64,000 bases of DNA, from the NCBI GenBank assembly GCA_025890175.1, contig JANPYM010000005.1, positions 903,085 through 967,084 on the forward strand, read 5' to 3'. This DNA comes from Ciborinia camelliae. Lineage: Eukaryota; Ascomycota; Leotiomycetes; Helotiales; Sclerotiniaceae. Below the pieces are notes generated by a model, which saw only the letters and a program-made list of their open reading frames with translations, had not been told where the DNA came from and made no database searches. This document shows, piece by piece, positions 1 through 11,900 of this stretch. The first letter of the stretch is position 1. Every line of letters starts with the position of its first letter. The position numbers and the translations under genes are program-made.

Positions 1-2485
1 CTGGTTTATCCAACGCCTCCTTCTGAGCTCGGTCAGCATCAACCTTGACCTTGTATGCGAAAGCATCGGCCTCTTCAAACTTTTGCTTGATAGCTGCCCC
101 GACAGCCTTTCCGATGGCCTTTGTAAGAGGTTTGACGAGAAGAGATTTCCCAAGAGTCAATAAAGTCTTGTGCTTCGATTGCTTGAACTTAAGCTTGAAG
201 TGTTTGAATTTAACATCGACACTGTCAACCTTGAAGAAGTTTTGTCTATCTTTTTTCTCGGCAGTGGATAACTTCATCTTAAAACTGAGCCCAGTGCCAC
301 CGAGGAAGATATCAATGATACCCTGGTCGTGTTTGATGGGTCCACTGTGTGTATGAAAATAGTAGGAGACATCTTTCAAGTCCATCTGAACTCCTACAAC
401 ATTGATGGTAAATGATCCTCTCTTCCTACTTTGAAGGCCCTCGCGGCCAAAGCGGATATTGCTTTCTATTTACTCGATCAGTCATCATTCAAAGAAACAA
501 GAGGGAGATAACACATACCATGCTCAATGTCGACCAGGTTTGGCATGAGGTTGTTAGTCTCAATAACTAAATTCTCAATAGCGACTTCGATCTTAGGATC
601 TCTATATTCGAGTCTGGGGATTGGCATATATTCAATCTTCAAGGTTGCAGGAATGATGACATTGATCAGATCCTCTAGGAAGTGTTTCTTGAATGCTCCA
701 TTGCCCAAATCGTTGAACAACTTTTGGCAGGTATCTGCAAATCGCTTGTTCTGTGCATCATTATCAAATTCATTTGCCAAGAATTTGATTTCATCAACGA
801 TGCGATCAGTATGGGATCTGTAGCGGTCTCTAAAAAGGAAGGTACCCCTGTCATAAAGATTATTCCAACGCTTGGTGGAGTCATCTTCCATGATGTAACC
901 TTGCTTCTTGAGACATTCACGAACGAAGGTGTTCATATCCTTGAACCAATTCTTCAACTCTGGATCTCTATCGGCATCTCGGTAAATGTTATTGATAGAT
1001 TCGGTAAAGTCATCAGTTGATGTGTAGTTTGCAAAACGTTCAAGAAGTGTCTGCATCATGTTAGCCTAAAGTCTACCTTTTAAACCTTCCATGGGGCTAC
1101 ACACCTTCAAATCTATCTCTGCAGCTTTCAGAGAGTCATTAGCACGTGCATCCTTGAGGGCCCCTGATCCTTGTGAACCAATGTGCTGTGCGTGTCCCCC
1201 ATACTGCTCTGCCAAGTCGAGAAGAGTATCGATAGCTTGCTTATCTGCCAATAGTTAGTTCTGAATTTTGGTAGGAAGCTCCTTACAAACTCACAGTCCG
1301 AATGACCTTGAATCTCCACAACCATCTTCTTAAGTCTGTAGATAAGTTGCTCGCGACGCTCCTCTGGCATCTTTCCGCGGAGGTAGTTCTTAGTTCTTTC
1401 CCTGGTCTCACGACCTCGTTGCTTTGTATCCTCAGGGATATTCTCAGAAGCACGTTGCTTCAAAGTGTCAACGCCGGCTTGAGCACCAGCTTGGCTATCA
1501 ACTCCAGAGGCAGTGTTATATTGTTGATCACGACCAGCTAATTGAGCGGTATCTGCTGGATCACGAGAGCCACTTGGGTGGGCATTTTGGCTGGCATTGC
1601 CAGCAGCATCTCTAACGTCATCTCCGTCGACAGGCGCATTCTTCTTGAATGTCTTCTTCATCTGACTTTTGATATTACCGGATGACATATCTGGACTATC
1701 ATGCCAAACATTATCATCCGCGGGACGATCAACTTGCTTCAATTGATCTTCAGAAGGTTTAAGCTTGCTGGCAGCATTTGTGGCAGCATCACCGGCGATA
1801 TCACGTAAGAGCACGATAGCATCGTTCACTAGTTCATAGATTAGTATGTGATACGAATTTCACAAAACACATTGTTTTAACTCACAAAGCTTGCGGAACT
1901 CTCCATTGGTAATGATGAGTTGACCAAGCGTCTTGAAACCCTCCTTTGCCCGCAAGGCATCTTGTTGAGTGGTTTCTTGATCAACCGGAGCTCCTGGAAC
2001 AGCCGCTACTCCTCTATCAATCTTTTGACATTGCCAAATGAAATCTTGAAGAATTTCGTCGCTGTTCTTGGTAAGAATAAGGTTTTTTGCTTGTTCCACG
2101 ATGGAACGGAAGTCCTGGACCAAGCCTTGAGCTTCTTTAGAAAGTTTTTTAGGTTCTTTAGTAGGTTCCTGGGAAGGTTCCTTGGAAGCTTCTTTCAGAG
2201 CGCGCGACTTGATGAAGCTATTGAGGGCAATATCAATTTGTTCATTCTGCCCATGAGAAATTAGCGATTGCGCATACAAACACGACAAGGCGGGAACAAA
2301 GTACTTACAGATGGAACCTTTCCAGCTTCGAAGGCTACACAAAATTCTTGTCAGTCAACCTATATTAAAGATCTGCTGGCGGGAAGAGATAACAAAACAA
2401 TACCTTTGTAGACTCCGTAAATTTTTAATTTGCGATTGATATCCTCTTCCTTTCTGCCTGGGTCGAGAGGTTTATTAACAGACAT
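1..2485 (-). CDS. HAM1-like protein, N-terminal 718 residues (3' end off window)
   Basis: Seven exons read leftward: 2404-2485, 2309-2334, 1886-2246, 1295-1828, 1105-1244, 519-1065 and 1-465; every junction is GT-AG and keeps frame. The ATG at 2485 begins MSVNKPLDPGRKEEDINRKL. The order matches the fungal HAM1-like family (N-terminal region formerly DUF5923, C-terminal domain formerly DUF4449): a conserved start, a Lys/Glu/Pro-rich linker, a Gln/Ala/Asp-rich low-complexity segment around residues 185-290, then a long helical and beta region ending in an amphipathic Lys-rich stretch. Members are large (about 900 residues), so the missing part is mainly the C-terminal domain. Biochemical function is not established; a lipid-binding or membrane role is only suggested by the fold class. 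The family call rests on recognition of sequence style, not a search. The gene is incomplete at the window edge. Confidence 0.75.
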
Positions 2486-3057
2486 GATTGCAGATTGTCG
2501 ATTATATTGAGATATTGGGTATCACGAAAAAGAAAGAAGGAATGGAGAAAAGTCGAAAGTAGAAAAAAGAGACTTTCAAACTACTCGAGTGTGGTCTCAG
2601 GTATATGAGACTTGCAGAAGTTGTCAAAGGTTTGAGGTGATGAGGGGATGAGGCGAGTCGTCTTTAAGTTTAATGTTTCTTTCCCTTTACAAGAAGTAAG
2701 CGGATGAAAGTGAAATAAGAAGAAAATGATGATGTTGTTTTGATGGGGAATCGTGTTGATATCAAAAACTATTGGGGAATTGGTATGTTGATAGTTTGAG
2801 AATGGGTATTCGTTGTGTGGTGTATTTTTGTTGTAATTATGGTATGGTATGATATGATATGAGATGGTATGTTTGTTGTTTGATTGAGGAAGGAAGGAAA
2901 GAGGAATTGAAAGCAGAGTAGGGAATTCATTCTTTTTATTTGATTATAGGTATTTGTTACCTCGATGATTCATTTTTACTTTTACCTACCAAGGAGCCCT
3001 TACGTTCTTGCTTCCTTTTTGCCTTGTTTTTCTTTTCTTTCCTTTCTTTGCATTATC

Positions 3058-3091
3058 TACATTACATTACATTACATTACATTACATTACC
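3058..3091. repeat. (ACATT)7 microsatellite
   Basis: Seven perfect or near-perfect ACATT units in intergenic DNA. Confidence 0.9.
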
Positions 3092-4100
3092 ATGAATTTT
3101 CTTGTTTGACTTTGCCTGTACTTTATCTGATCGGATCTGATTTGAAGAGGAGTAGGTTTAACTTGATGGAGAGCTTGTTTTGCTCCTAGCTTAGCTTGAG
3201 CTACCAGGAGTAGAATTGGCATGGCGTAACAATCGCACTTTCCTGTTGCTACGTCACTTTCTTAGCGTTCCTGGTAGGTTAAACGAACCAATCCATCATT
3301 TCATTGGCGGACACTAAACTCCACGTTCCCCATTCCCCGTTCCCGTACCTTACCAAACTTCAAACTATAACCTTAAATAGACTAGATTCAAGATCTTCAG
3401 ATGGATTGGGATTTATATAAATATAAATATAAATTTAAATGGCATGGCATGGCATAGCAATTGATTGATTTGATGGCGACATCTAGATTCTCGTTCAATG
3501 CGTCATGATTACATCTTTCTATGATTATTGGTATTCCTATGAAATGAAATTCAATCATTTATTGCTATTCCATCCTATCCCATTCCATTCCATCCCATCT
3601 CACCACCTACCTACTTATTCACTGCTACCTAAGTACCTGATATATGATATCATCATAATTGATTTGCCTAGTATCAAATCCATTCTCCCCCATAAACTGC
3701 AAACTACATTATAATAATTTCAACAACACATCACATCACAATTCCAATTCCAATTCCAATTCAAATTCATTTCATTATCATTTCTTTCGCCTTACTTCAC
3801 TCACTTCTTCACTTCCAATCTATCTATACTCAAATCAACCCCCAAAAAACTATGCCATTCTCCCTTTTCCCCTCCCTCAACCCCCAAAAGAAAATCCGAC
3901 GTATTAATCTCTTCTACCTCCAGCTATCATCCATGTCCCCCATACCCCCATAAAATCAAACCAAACCAAACCAAACCAAGAAACCCCAACCCCAACTCCC
4001 AGTCGCAGATCACGGCGCCCCCCTGCGCTTAAAATACCTCCTGTCACTAATGTTCTTCTACCCACCTAACCTTCCTAACCTTACATATATACTTCCCGGA

Positions 4101-4122
4101 ATATATATATATATATATATAT
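4101..4122. repeat. (AT)11 microsatellite
   Basis: Uninterrupted AT dinucleotide run in the intergenic stretch downstream of the DUF4211 gene. Confidence 0.9.
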
Positions 4123-4793
4123 TAGATAAAATAACATAACAACACAATATCTACGTACATACAAAACCAAATTAACAAAACACGTACAAAACAAATCAAC
4201 ACGTACAAATCAATACCCACCTACCTACCTACGTACAAAAACAATCCTCTCTGTTCTATTGAAATGAAATCCCACTCCCACTAGCCAACCCATCAATCAT
4301 CATCCCGTCAATCAATCAATCATCATCCCATCCCTTTCTAGCCCTTAAGAATAATTTTACTTACTTCCGCCTCCCATTCTCCCATTCAAGGTACGTGACC
4401 CGAATATAAAACTACGAGGTACCTACCTAGATATTATTATTTTCCCAAAGCTACTGGGAACCCAGGTACCCAGGTACTCCGATATCAACTAGTGATGGTA
4501 TATGAATGATTCTCTAGGTAATAATACTTGAGCTATTGAACTAAGTAGTATGTATTTGAAATTTCGTCGTATCCTCGATTCATCCACATTTGCTTCCAAA
4601 TTCCCACCTAATGATCTACCGACTCTGAAATCATCTTTGATACTTGCTCCCAGATCTTGTTCCCGAATTCCCAATCCCAAGAATGTTAGAAAGACTCCTA
4701 TTTCCGATTCCATTATGCGCCGTGGATTCACGTCTCTCCACTCCACTCCGATCACGAATCCCGCTCTCCTGCGGTGTAGCCCTCGCGACTTCA

Positions 4794-7126
4794 TCAACGC
4801 CTTCCAGTTGTACTTGCATTTTGCGCCGTCTCCAATTGTTGCTTCCAGATGACATACAACTCCTTGATCTCTTTCTCTTCCTTCCACTTATCCACGATTC
4901 CAATCACTTCCTTATGCCTCTTCTTCGCGCTCATCTTATCTCTCTTCGCAAGCTTCTCGATGGTAAGTTGGCCTTGACTCTCTAGACTGCCTATGACCCA
5001 TTGGTTGAGTGCATATTTCAAATGGATGAGTGTATGAGCATTTTCCGCATTTTCTTTGCAGACACTGTACAAAACGGTTAGTCCAGTTTACTTGTGGAAA
5101 ATTTGTAAATCATGATAACTTACGCTCCGACCATGTACTCCTTGTCTCGAGGCGGCAGAGGTTCGCCTCTGCTGTTTAAGCTCCGCGTATCCTTCTCATC
5201 ATCAGAATCTTCATCAGAATCTTCTTCCTCATCATCTTCCTCAGTACTGCTATCATCCTTTTCTACTTCCACCAAGCTATCCTTATAGTAGGCAGGTCCC
5301 TTCAGTGAAATGCCCCAGGTTGGTACGTGCTTCCTACGATTACATGCCTCGCATTTAACCTCACCCAGAAGATCAAATGCTTCTCCGGGAACAAGTCTCC
5401 TGGTGACAAATTCTGGGCGAGCATAAAGAGCTTTGGTAAAGTCGCGAGTCCATGAAGTAGAAACAAATTTGCTACCACTCAACCCGCTGTACGCATTTTC
5501 AAGTTTATTCCAAGCTGATTTGTAGATGGGCATAAGATTTCGATTAAAGCCGGGATTGATTTTGTTTTGAACGCACCATTCAACCGCTTCGCTGAAATGT
5601 TCCTTGAGAGGTTTATGAGCCGCGGCCGTGAACTCGAGGGGAATCATGGAGTAATCTGGAACTCCAATGAGACCATCATCATTGTCATCAACAAAGTCCG
5701 AATCGTACTCATCCTCGTTCTCGCGTGCAGGCTTCTTGGGTGACTTGCGTTTGCGTGTTTCCTGGATCTCCTTCTCTGCTTCCTCGTCTTCCTCATCTTC
5801 AAAGGTAGTCAATGCATCACTGTCTGAATCATACAAACCGCGAACCTCTACTTCTTCAGACTCGGAATCCGTAAGAACAGGATTGCTTTCTCCGGCACGC
5901 TTGCGTTTGAGAATCTCTAATTGCTTCTGTTTCGCAGTTCTATGCTTCTTAGGCGAACGTTTTCGGTTGACTTGTGAAGGAGGAGCCGGGCTGTCAGATT
6001 CAGGAGTAGGCTTGGAAAGCTTAGTCGTAAGTGGTAAATCATCATCCGAGTCACTCTCGTTCACGACTTTCGTTCTCTTTACGGGTGAGCCAATATCACT
6101 ATCATCATCGTCAGAAATAATCATCGGACGCTTCCTCTTCATAGGTGAAGTCGGGGGCTCATCGTCCGGGTCATCGGAACTATTCTCAAGAGCAACTTGC
6201 GGGACTATCCGTGTCGCTTGTCGACGTCTAGTAGAAGATGAGAGGATATCATCTTCAGAGTCAACATCGGCCTCCTCACAAGATTCATCGCTACTTTGCA
6301 TTTGAGCAGTTAGCTTTTGACTGAATAGGCCAGGGCGTTGTGAGGCCTTAGGCTTAGAGGTTGATGTGAACACGTCATCGTCACTTGTATCTGATAATGT
6401 CACCGATCTCTTTTTGGGAGTACTCTTCGAAGGGGTTGGAGGTTTTGGGCTATGAACTATGGCTTTTGGCGCTCTGCCTCGATTTCCGGAAGAAGGAAGA
6501 GGGGCATTGTAAGTGCTCCCACCTTGTATAAAACCTCGGCCTGTGAATGAGCGTCTCCTCGATGAACCACTCCCAGAACCTCTTCTCGTAGAACCTGTGA
6601 TATGCACATCCGACTCGTCATCCGTAATTTCTCTCGCAGCGATTTCCTGCTTGTTCTTTCGTTGTGGAGTCTTTGCCTCAACCTCAACCGTAGACTGATC
6701 TTCTAAGTCTGTTTTCTCTTCAACATTAGGTTTCGCCTTTTGTGATCCTCGTGCGCTTCGACGTAATCCGCTGGTCGCTCCATTGTCTACAATAATAGTA
6801 TCATCTTTCTGTGAGCTTTTCGCAGGCGTTGGTAACGATTCAAAACTGATTTTTCCATCTTTCGCATTCTTTCCCTTTTTCGCAGACTTCTCTCTGATAC
6901 TAGAACTTGTATTCAATTGTGAGCCTGAAGATATTCCACTGCGTGTAACTCTTCCCCCACTACTCGCAGATGCGCCACCATTCATTTTCTCATATCTAAC
7001 CTTTGCAGGCGATGGTCCTTCACCTTTTGCAGGCGAACCAGAAGATACCTCAACGGAGATCGGATCGAATGTCAAACGTGTTTGTTTTTTGCGCCGCTCT
7101 TTTCGTGATATATTTGAAGAACTCAT
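4794..7126 (-). CDS. DUF4211-domain nuclear-type protein, 757 aa
   Basis: Two exons, 5124-7126 and 4794-5064, joined over a 59-bp GT-AG intron. The start at 7126 (ACAATG context) is preferred because the open frame further upstream has no ATG. It begins MSSSNISRKERRKKQTRLTF, the basic KKQTRL-type start typical of this family. About 480 residues of acidic/Ser/basic disordered sequence follow, with several Lys/Arg clusters that could be nuclear-localisation signals. The conserved DUF4211 region then starts near VPDYSMIPLEF and contains a CxxC pair (KCEACNRRKH) before an acidic run and a basic helical tail (VIWKQQLETAQ). The family is fungal and its molecular function is not established; a nuclear or chromatin role is inference from composition. 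Confidence 0.88.
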
Positions 7127-9712
7127 TGTCGCGATTTCGAATGCTGCGGAGCTGTTTTGCAATTGTATATTGTCGTATTATCGCCAGGTTGCTGCAAGAT
7201 TGGATGGGAGGCAAAAGGTGAATCTAGAATTGAGATGGCATGTATGAGTATTGATCTGCAATAATATAAGAGGTCCTCGAGCAGGGTTGTAAAAACAGTG
7301 CAACTGCAAATGCGACTACGGTGTATTTCAGATCGTGAGGTGTGGTGAATTTCTATGATGGCGTTACAAACAAAAGTAAAAAGACGCGGGGAAACGCGCC
7401 AAAAATCCAACCACGGAATCACGTGCTCTTGGAAGTTTTCGATAATGGGGGGGGGGGCAGAATGAACCACCCTTCTTGACGACAAAGATCTCTTCTACAG
7501 ACGGGCGAGTTTCAGTTCCAGTGCATTTTAACAATCGAAATTCGTTCAAGGACATCGATTATATCTAAGTATCTCATGATAGGGATTAGAAGGTTACCCT
7601 GCTGTCTTGATCGATTGTTTCTAATGGCCCCAATACAAAGTCGATTCTGAAAATCATAAGTGTGTATCAGAATTTATCCACTGGTGTAACTTTCGCAGTC
7701 ACTTTCTTGAAATGACTTTCCTATTGTCAATATCTCATTGTGTTTGTTTGATGTTCTCAGCATGAATCAAGCCTGCCTTTTCCGGAATCTTGACACTCTA
7801 TCTACGTTCATGGGCAAGGAAGGAAGTCACCTGTGTTTATACTTGGACTATATTCGCTTATGGCATGAATGTCACTGGCTGTTATTCTCTACAATTTTAG
7901 TTCGTTTGAACTTGGTTATTAGAGTAGCATTGCGTAAAGTTTTAGGGGAATAACTCTATGATTACTCCTATATGTACATTGAGCTTCTCTTCCAAGGTTT
8001 TGGACTTCTTGTACTTGTTTGTTTGGAGTAATTTGGGTCCCATTTAAAGTTTTGAATGGCGATTGCTTCACTCGCTCCTTCTTCTTCAATATCTCCCGTC
8101 CACTTTCTCTTTCTTCTTTCCCTCGCAATACTTCCACAACGAGCTCTCACTTGACTTTATAATCCAATCTATTCACGAATACAACAAACATACAATCTAG
8201 TGTAGTGGTCAAGCTCCTCGACTCCCACTTCTAACAATGTCGATTGATTTCACTAACATCAAACCAGAAGCCCCTATTTTCGTCTACGCCCTGATGGACA
8301 GTTGTTGGATTTGGCGAGCGGGCTCATCTTATTTAATGTTTAATTTATTACTAATTCAAAGCCATCTGGATTTCTGTTCAAATAGCGGGTCATACGGGTC
8401 TACGCCGGTAAGTTTATATCTTTCTTATCGAAGGAAATTGAGGGGCTTGATTACTCACTACTTTTTTTGAATTGGTTTTGATGGTGTTTGCTGCGGTTAG
8501 AAAGAACCCCTAAAGGGAAGGTACCTCTCAGGCGAGGAATTGGAAGTAAAAACGGCCCCTATTCTGTATGTTTGAAGTGGGGGTTTACAATGATAGATAA
8601 CATATTATGGTGTTATTTTCATGGGTTTAAACGTTTGGCTTGGGTATATATTGAGAGGCGGGCAAGTGACCTGACTATCTTTGAATTCGGGAAAGACGAA
8701 AGTTCGCTCAGATCCTCTGACAAATCGCATTCCTGCATTCAGGAAACCATAAGAAATTATCAGTTTCCGAGTTGGCTCCTTTTGAGTTATGTGGAATTCG
8801 CATCGAACTTTTTTCTTGGGGGTGGTGGTTGGTCTCAACTGAATAAAGGCCAGCAGTTGAAATAATCATGTGCTTCATTTGATAGAACTGGCACCATACC
8901 ATGAGTGACATCTTTCAAAACTGTTTTGAGTTTAGCTTTTGTGAAGTATTTTATGGCATTAATTGATTCTCACGCGATTTTGGACCACCATAGGCATAGG
9001 GGCTACACTACTACGTTATTTTGTACAATCAAATTTGAATTTTGATGCTCATTATAACTTTGAAAGGAAATTCTCTGGCATACTTAGGCCCCCAAGATTT
9101 GGAAGAAGCTAACATTCACTTTATTTTTGGCACCACGAATGGTTACAATGTGTGAATAATCTCCTTTAATGTCCACACTTTGTGATTCATCCCTCAATTC
9201 TTACGGAAATGGATTAGCCTGGGGATTTTCCCTTGAACTTTCTCTTTCTTCTACATCTTCATACCATACTACAACAAACCTCGACAAAACCAACATCAAC
9301 ATCATCCCTTCATATTATCACCTTGCATCTCTTTGCAACATCTCACCCTGCCTTTTCTTGAGTCCAACCTCAACTTATATTCAAACATTTACATTACTTC
9401 ATCATTCCACCATACTTTTTATCAACTCTACCTCCAACTTATCTTTGAACATTTACATTACTTCATAACTCCATCCTTCTTTTCATCCAGCCCAACTCCA
9501 ACTTATCTTCGACTGTTAACATCACCTCATCTACATTTCATTCTGCTTGTTCTCAACTCCAACTAGTCGTCGACTGTTCAGACTGTGAAGTGATTTCAAT
9601 ATCGAGTTGAGTAAGCTCTTCTTGTATTTTACTTGTCATTATACTAATAGTATTAGTCGTCGGCAGCACGAGATTTCCAGTATCACAAATTCAAACTGAT
9701 TTGATAGACACG
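7127..9712. other. Intergenic, 2.6 kb, with one weak candidate transcript
   Basis: Contains an 11-base G homopolymer at 7447-7457 and, just upstream, a CACGTG near 7421. The part from about 9240 to 9700 is pyrimidine-rich leader DNA for the gene starting at 9713. Apart from the weak candidate at 8237, no convincing coding sequence was seen. Confidence 0.6.
8237..8410 (+). other. Weak candidate small ORF, unknown
   Basis: An ATG at 8237 follows a CT/CA-rich leader-like tract (8130-8236) and opens MSIDFTNIKPEAPIFVYALM. A GT donor at 8411 (GTAAGT) and a possible intron near 8301-8360 with a CTAAT branch can be proposed, but splicing gives only a very short product. It could be a gene remnant or a non-coding transcript. 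No family is recognised. Confidence 0.2.
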
Positions 9713-10291
9713 ATGGCGGATGGCAGCATCGAGGAACCCTTGATCCTCGAAGAAGGCTCTCGCATCTACTGGATAGGACCCCCAAACTCAAAGCCCGTTA
9801 GACTGGTCACGGATATCTATCTCTGCGGCCGCTTGGAAGTGAATGAGCTTCATAATGATTACGCAATCGAAGGTGATGAGGGAGGGCTGCGTCCGACTTA
9901 TGTGCTGTGGAAAAAGTTTTGTTTCCAGGAGCTCCGGAGCACCACTGAGTGCAGGAATTGCCTTTTCATACAAAAGTCTCTATATATTGCGCCAAAATAT
10001 CTCCAATCGAAAGTTATTGACCTTTGTTATGATCGGCTCGAGGAACCATGGCAAAATTCTGGATTTATAAATGGCGAAAATGCTCCTGACTGGAAACCTG
10101 GATACGATTGGTTTGAACAAATTGTTGCTTTGGCTCAAATGGGCGTAATTTTAGATGCAGTAAAAAGTGCAAATTCTGTGCAACAATCAGATGGTGCAAA
10201 TGTTGAGGGCGATGTTGAGGGCGATGTTGAGGGCGATGTTGAATCTATGGATGATGAAAAATCCGCATATTCCGAGGAGCTAGGACCGTAG
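9713..10291 (+). CDS. Unnamed small protein, tandem family member 1, 192 aa
   Basis: Single exon; the ATG at 9713 is the first one in frame. There is no signal peptide or membrane segment. Features shared with the next two genes: an aromatic/Pro/Asn lead (RIYWIGPPNSKPVR), VTDIYLCG at residues 32-39, TYVLWKKFC ending at Cys70, Cys80 and Cys83 (CRNC), and an aromatic YDWF at 131-134. The C-terminus has three exact VEGD repeats from a 12-bp tandem repeat and ends acidic. The gene lies first in a same-strand trio (9.7, 11.3, 12.8 kb), suggesting old tandem duplication. Function unknown. The CxxC pair could bind metal, but this is a guess. Confidence 0.7.
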   Translation: MADGSIEEPLILEEGSRIYWIGPPNSKPVRLVTDIYLCGRLEVNELHNDYAIEGDEGGLRPTYVLWKKFCFQELRSTTECRNCLFIQKSLYIAPKYLQSKVIDLCYDRLEEPWQNSGFINGENAPDWKPGYDWFEQIVALAQMGVILDAVKSANSVQQSDGANVEGDVEGDVEGDVESMDDEKSAYSEELGP

Positions 10292-10294
10292 GGA

Positions 10295-10581
10295 GGATCT
10301 AATATTCGGTGTTGGGTTGGACGTTTGAGTGTCAATGTTATGTTGAAGCTGTACTTTGAAAGGGTCTAGGCTGGACAGTGAGGGCGATATGGATCTAGTA
10401 TTCGGTGTCAGGTTGAACATTTCGGTATCAATGTTTGGGTTTAAGCTGTACTTTGAAAGGGTCTAGGTTGAAGGGTTAGGTTGCTGTAAAGGGGTCTAGG
10501 CTGAAGGGTTAGGGTGATATGGATCTAATATTCGGTGTTAAGTTGAACATGCAGTTATCAATGTTTGGGTTGGAGCTGTAC
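10295..10581. repeat. Tandem 3'-flank repeat, 2.5 imperfect copies
   Basis: Directly after the stop codon of family member 1, the string GGATCTARTATTCGGTGT begins at 10295, 10391 and 10521, each time followed by GTTGRAC..TCAATGTT..GCTGTAC. The first unit is 96 bp and the second is 130 bp, containing an extra internal duplication of GGGTCTAGG..GAAGGGTTAGG. The third is cut at about 10581. The unit junction GAGGGCGATATGGATCTA resembles the 3' coding repeat of the gene (GAGGGCGATGTTGA). Confidence 0.85.
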
Positions 10582-11336
10582 AGCTTTGGTTCGTTCTGGA
10601 AACTTTGGATTTACTTCCTCGGGGAGTGAATAGATATCAATGCAAAAGCCAAATTTTACAGCCAGACAAGAATATACATGCACATGGACATCAATGATGA
10701 GGTTTTTCTATTACCGTGATATGTTCACGCTGAGCTCATTTCATAGCTGTCTACTGTTGATGCGAGTGGTGAAGTTATTTATATTATGATTTGTTTTCAT
10801 AATCTTGGACCTCATTTGAAGATTGCAAAGAGAAAAAAAAGACAGAAGAGGAGAACATGCCATACACAAAGTAGCACTCCTGCATAATGCTGAGGTAAAA
10901 AGTCGATGTATCATTGCGATGATTATCCAACTCTTCGGTTTGGGAAGAATTTTCTGGAAAATTCATACACCCGGTATCTTCATATGATTTATGAATATAT
11001 GAGTAATTGAAGCGTCATAACTCGATGCACATATACTTTGAGTACCTGCTCAGTCCTGTCCTTTTTTTCTGCATCTTCACATCATACTACGAAAAGGCTC
11101 CAACAAACCAATCCTTACAATATCATTATACCATACCTGTATACCACGATACTACCGCGCCGCCTTATCCACCATTCTATATAGCTCGTTCTTTTGTATC
11201 GACTCCTGCTCAAATATTTCGAGATATACCACGTATGTCTCTCTGCTTTTCTACTATTGTCTTCAGTTGTTGACGATACTAGATATTCTACGCACAACAG
11301 CCTCCACATATCAAACTCAGCAAACGTATACGCACG
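10582..11336. other. Intergenic and leader of family member 2
   Basis: No gene seen. The last 300 bp (from about 11030) are pyrimidine-rich and contain a CATCTTCA-CATACTACRA-like stretch also present upstream of family member 1 (about 9255-9275), so part of the promoter may have been duplicated along with the genes. Confidence 0.5.
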
Positions 11337-11900
11337 ATGTCACACCATCAATTTATCCAGAACTATATTATAAAACGTAGACACGTAATGGAAGAGTATA
11401 AAGATACCTATCTCTTCACAGCGTAAGTTATTCTAGAGCACAATAACGCATGACCAAATATATCTAACCAGAAAACATGTAGTCCCGAAAACCCGTGGAG
11501 AATGGTCACCGACGTTTGGCTCTGCGGGAACAGGCAAACGCGACTATTCAATATCAGTCTTGATAAGGAGAATCGAGACACGTACGAGCTGAAGAAATTC
11601 CTTTGTAAGCTTGAGGGATGTAAGGAATGTAAATTGTATCAGGATCTGATAGAGCCGTTTGAGGAGGAAAGAGATCCATATAGAGACACATACCACGATG
11701 TTGTTATCCAGACTCTCCTGCAGAGATGGAGAAAGTTTGGCCGCATGCATCAATACTTCATCAAGGACAAACTTTTGGAACTTCCTCATGCTAGGTTTAA
11801 CTGGTGGATTGAAGCAACTATCATTGATCAAGCGAAGCTGAGAGAGCATCATAAACAATGTTATTTCGAGCCGGAGAAAGAAGAGCCTTTAGGAGGGTAG
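11337..11900 (+). CDS. Unnamed small protein, tandem family member 2, 167 aa
   Basis: Two exons, 11337-11422 and 11483-11900, with a 60-bp intron (GTAAGT donor, CTAAC branch, TAG acceptor). The spliced start is MSHHQFIQNY. It carries the family signature: TAPENPWR lead, VTDVWLCG at residues 37-44, TYELKKFLC ending at Cys70, then Cys75 and Cys78 (CKEC), and FNWW at 134-137. There is no signal peptide; the protein is charged with an acidic tail. The intron-containing structure differs from the single-exon neighbours. It is the middle gene of the trio. Function unknown. Confidence 0.75.

Larger units (their letters stand above)
2486..4793. other. Intergenic: HAM1-like promoter side, simple-repeat rich
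   Basis: No supportable gene. The stretch lies between the start of the HAM1-like gene and the 3' end of the DUF4211 gene. It holds many short tandem repeats, including (ACATT)7, TATAAA-type runs, ATTCC/CCAAT-type pentamers, AAACC runs, a dinucleotide AT run and TACC/CTAC runs. Short open frames here translate to low-complexity Ser/Tyr/Leu/Pro strings and look spurious. Confidence 0.7.

Noticed and set aside
5667..6305. 212-codon plus-strand ORF
   Set aside because: Ser-rich antisense shadow of the acidic region of the DUF4211 gene.
8237..8470. Possible AIG2/gamma-glutamylcyclotransferase relic from IFVYALM
   Set aside because: Only a few residues resemble the FVYG-x-L motif, the Gly is missing and nothing downstream matches; kept only as an unknown candidate.
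10470..10515. GGGTTAGG strings resembling telomeric repeats
   Set aside because: Only isolated copies inside the 3'-flank repeat of family member 1; no TTAGGG tandem run.
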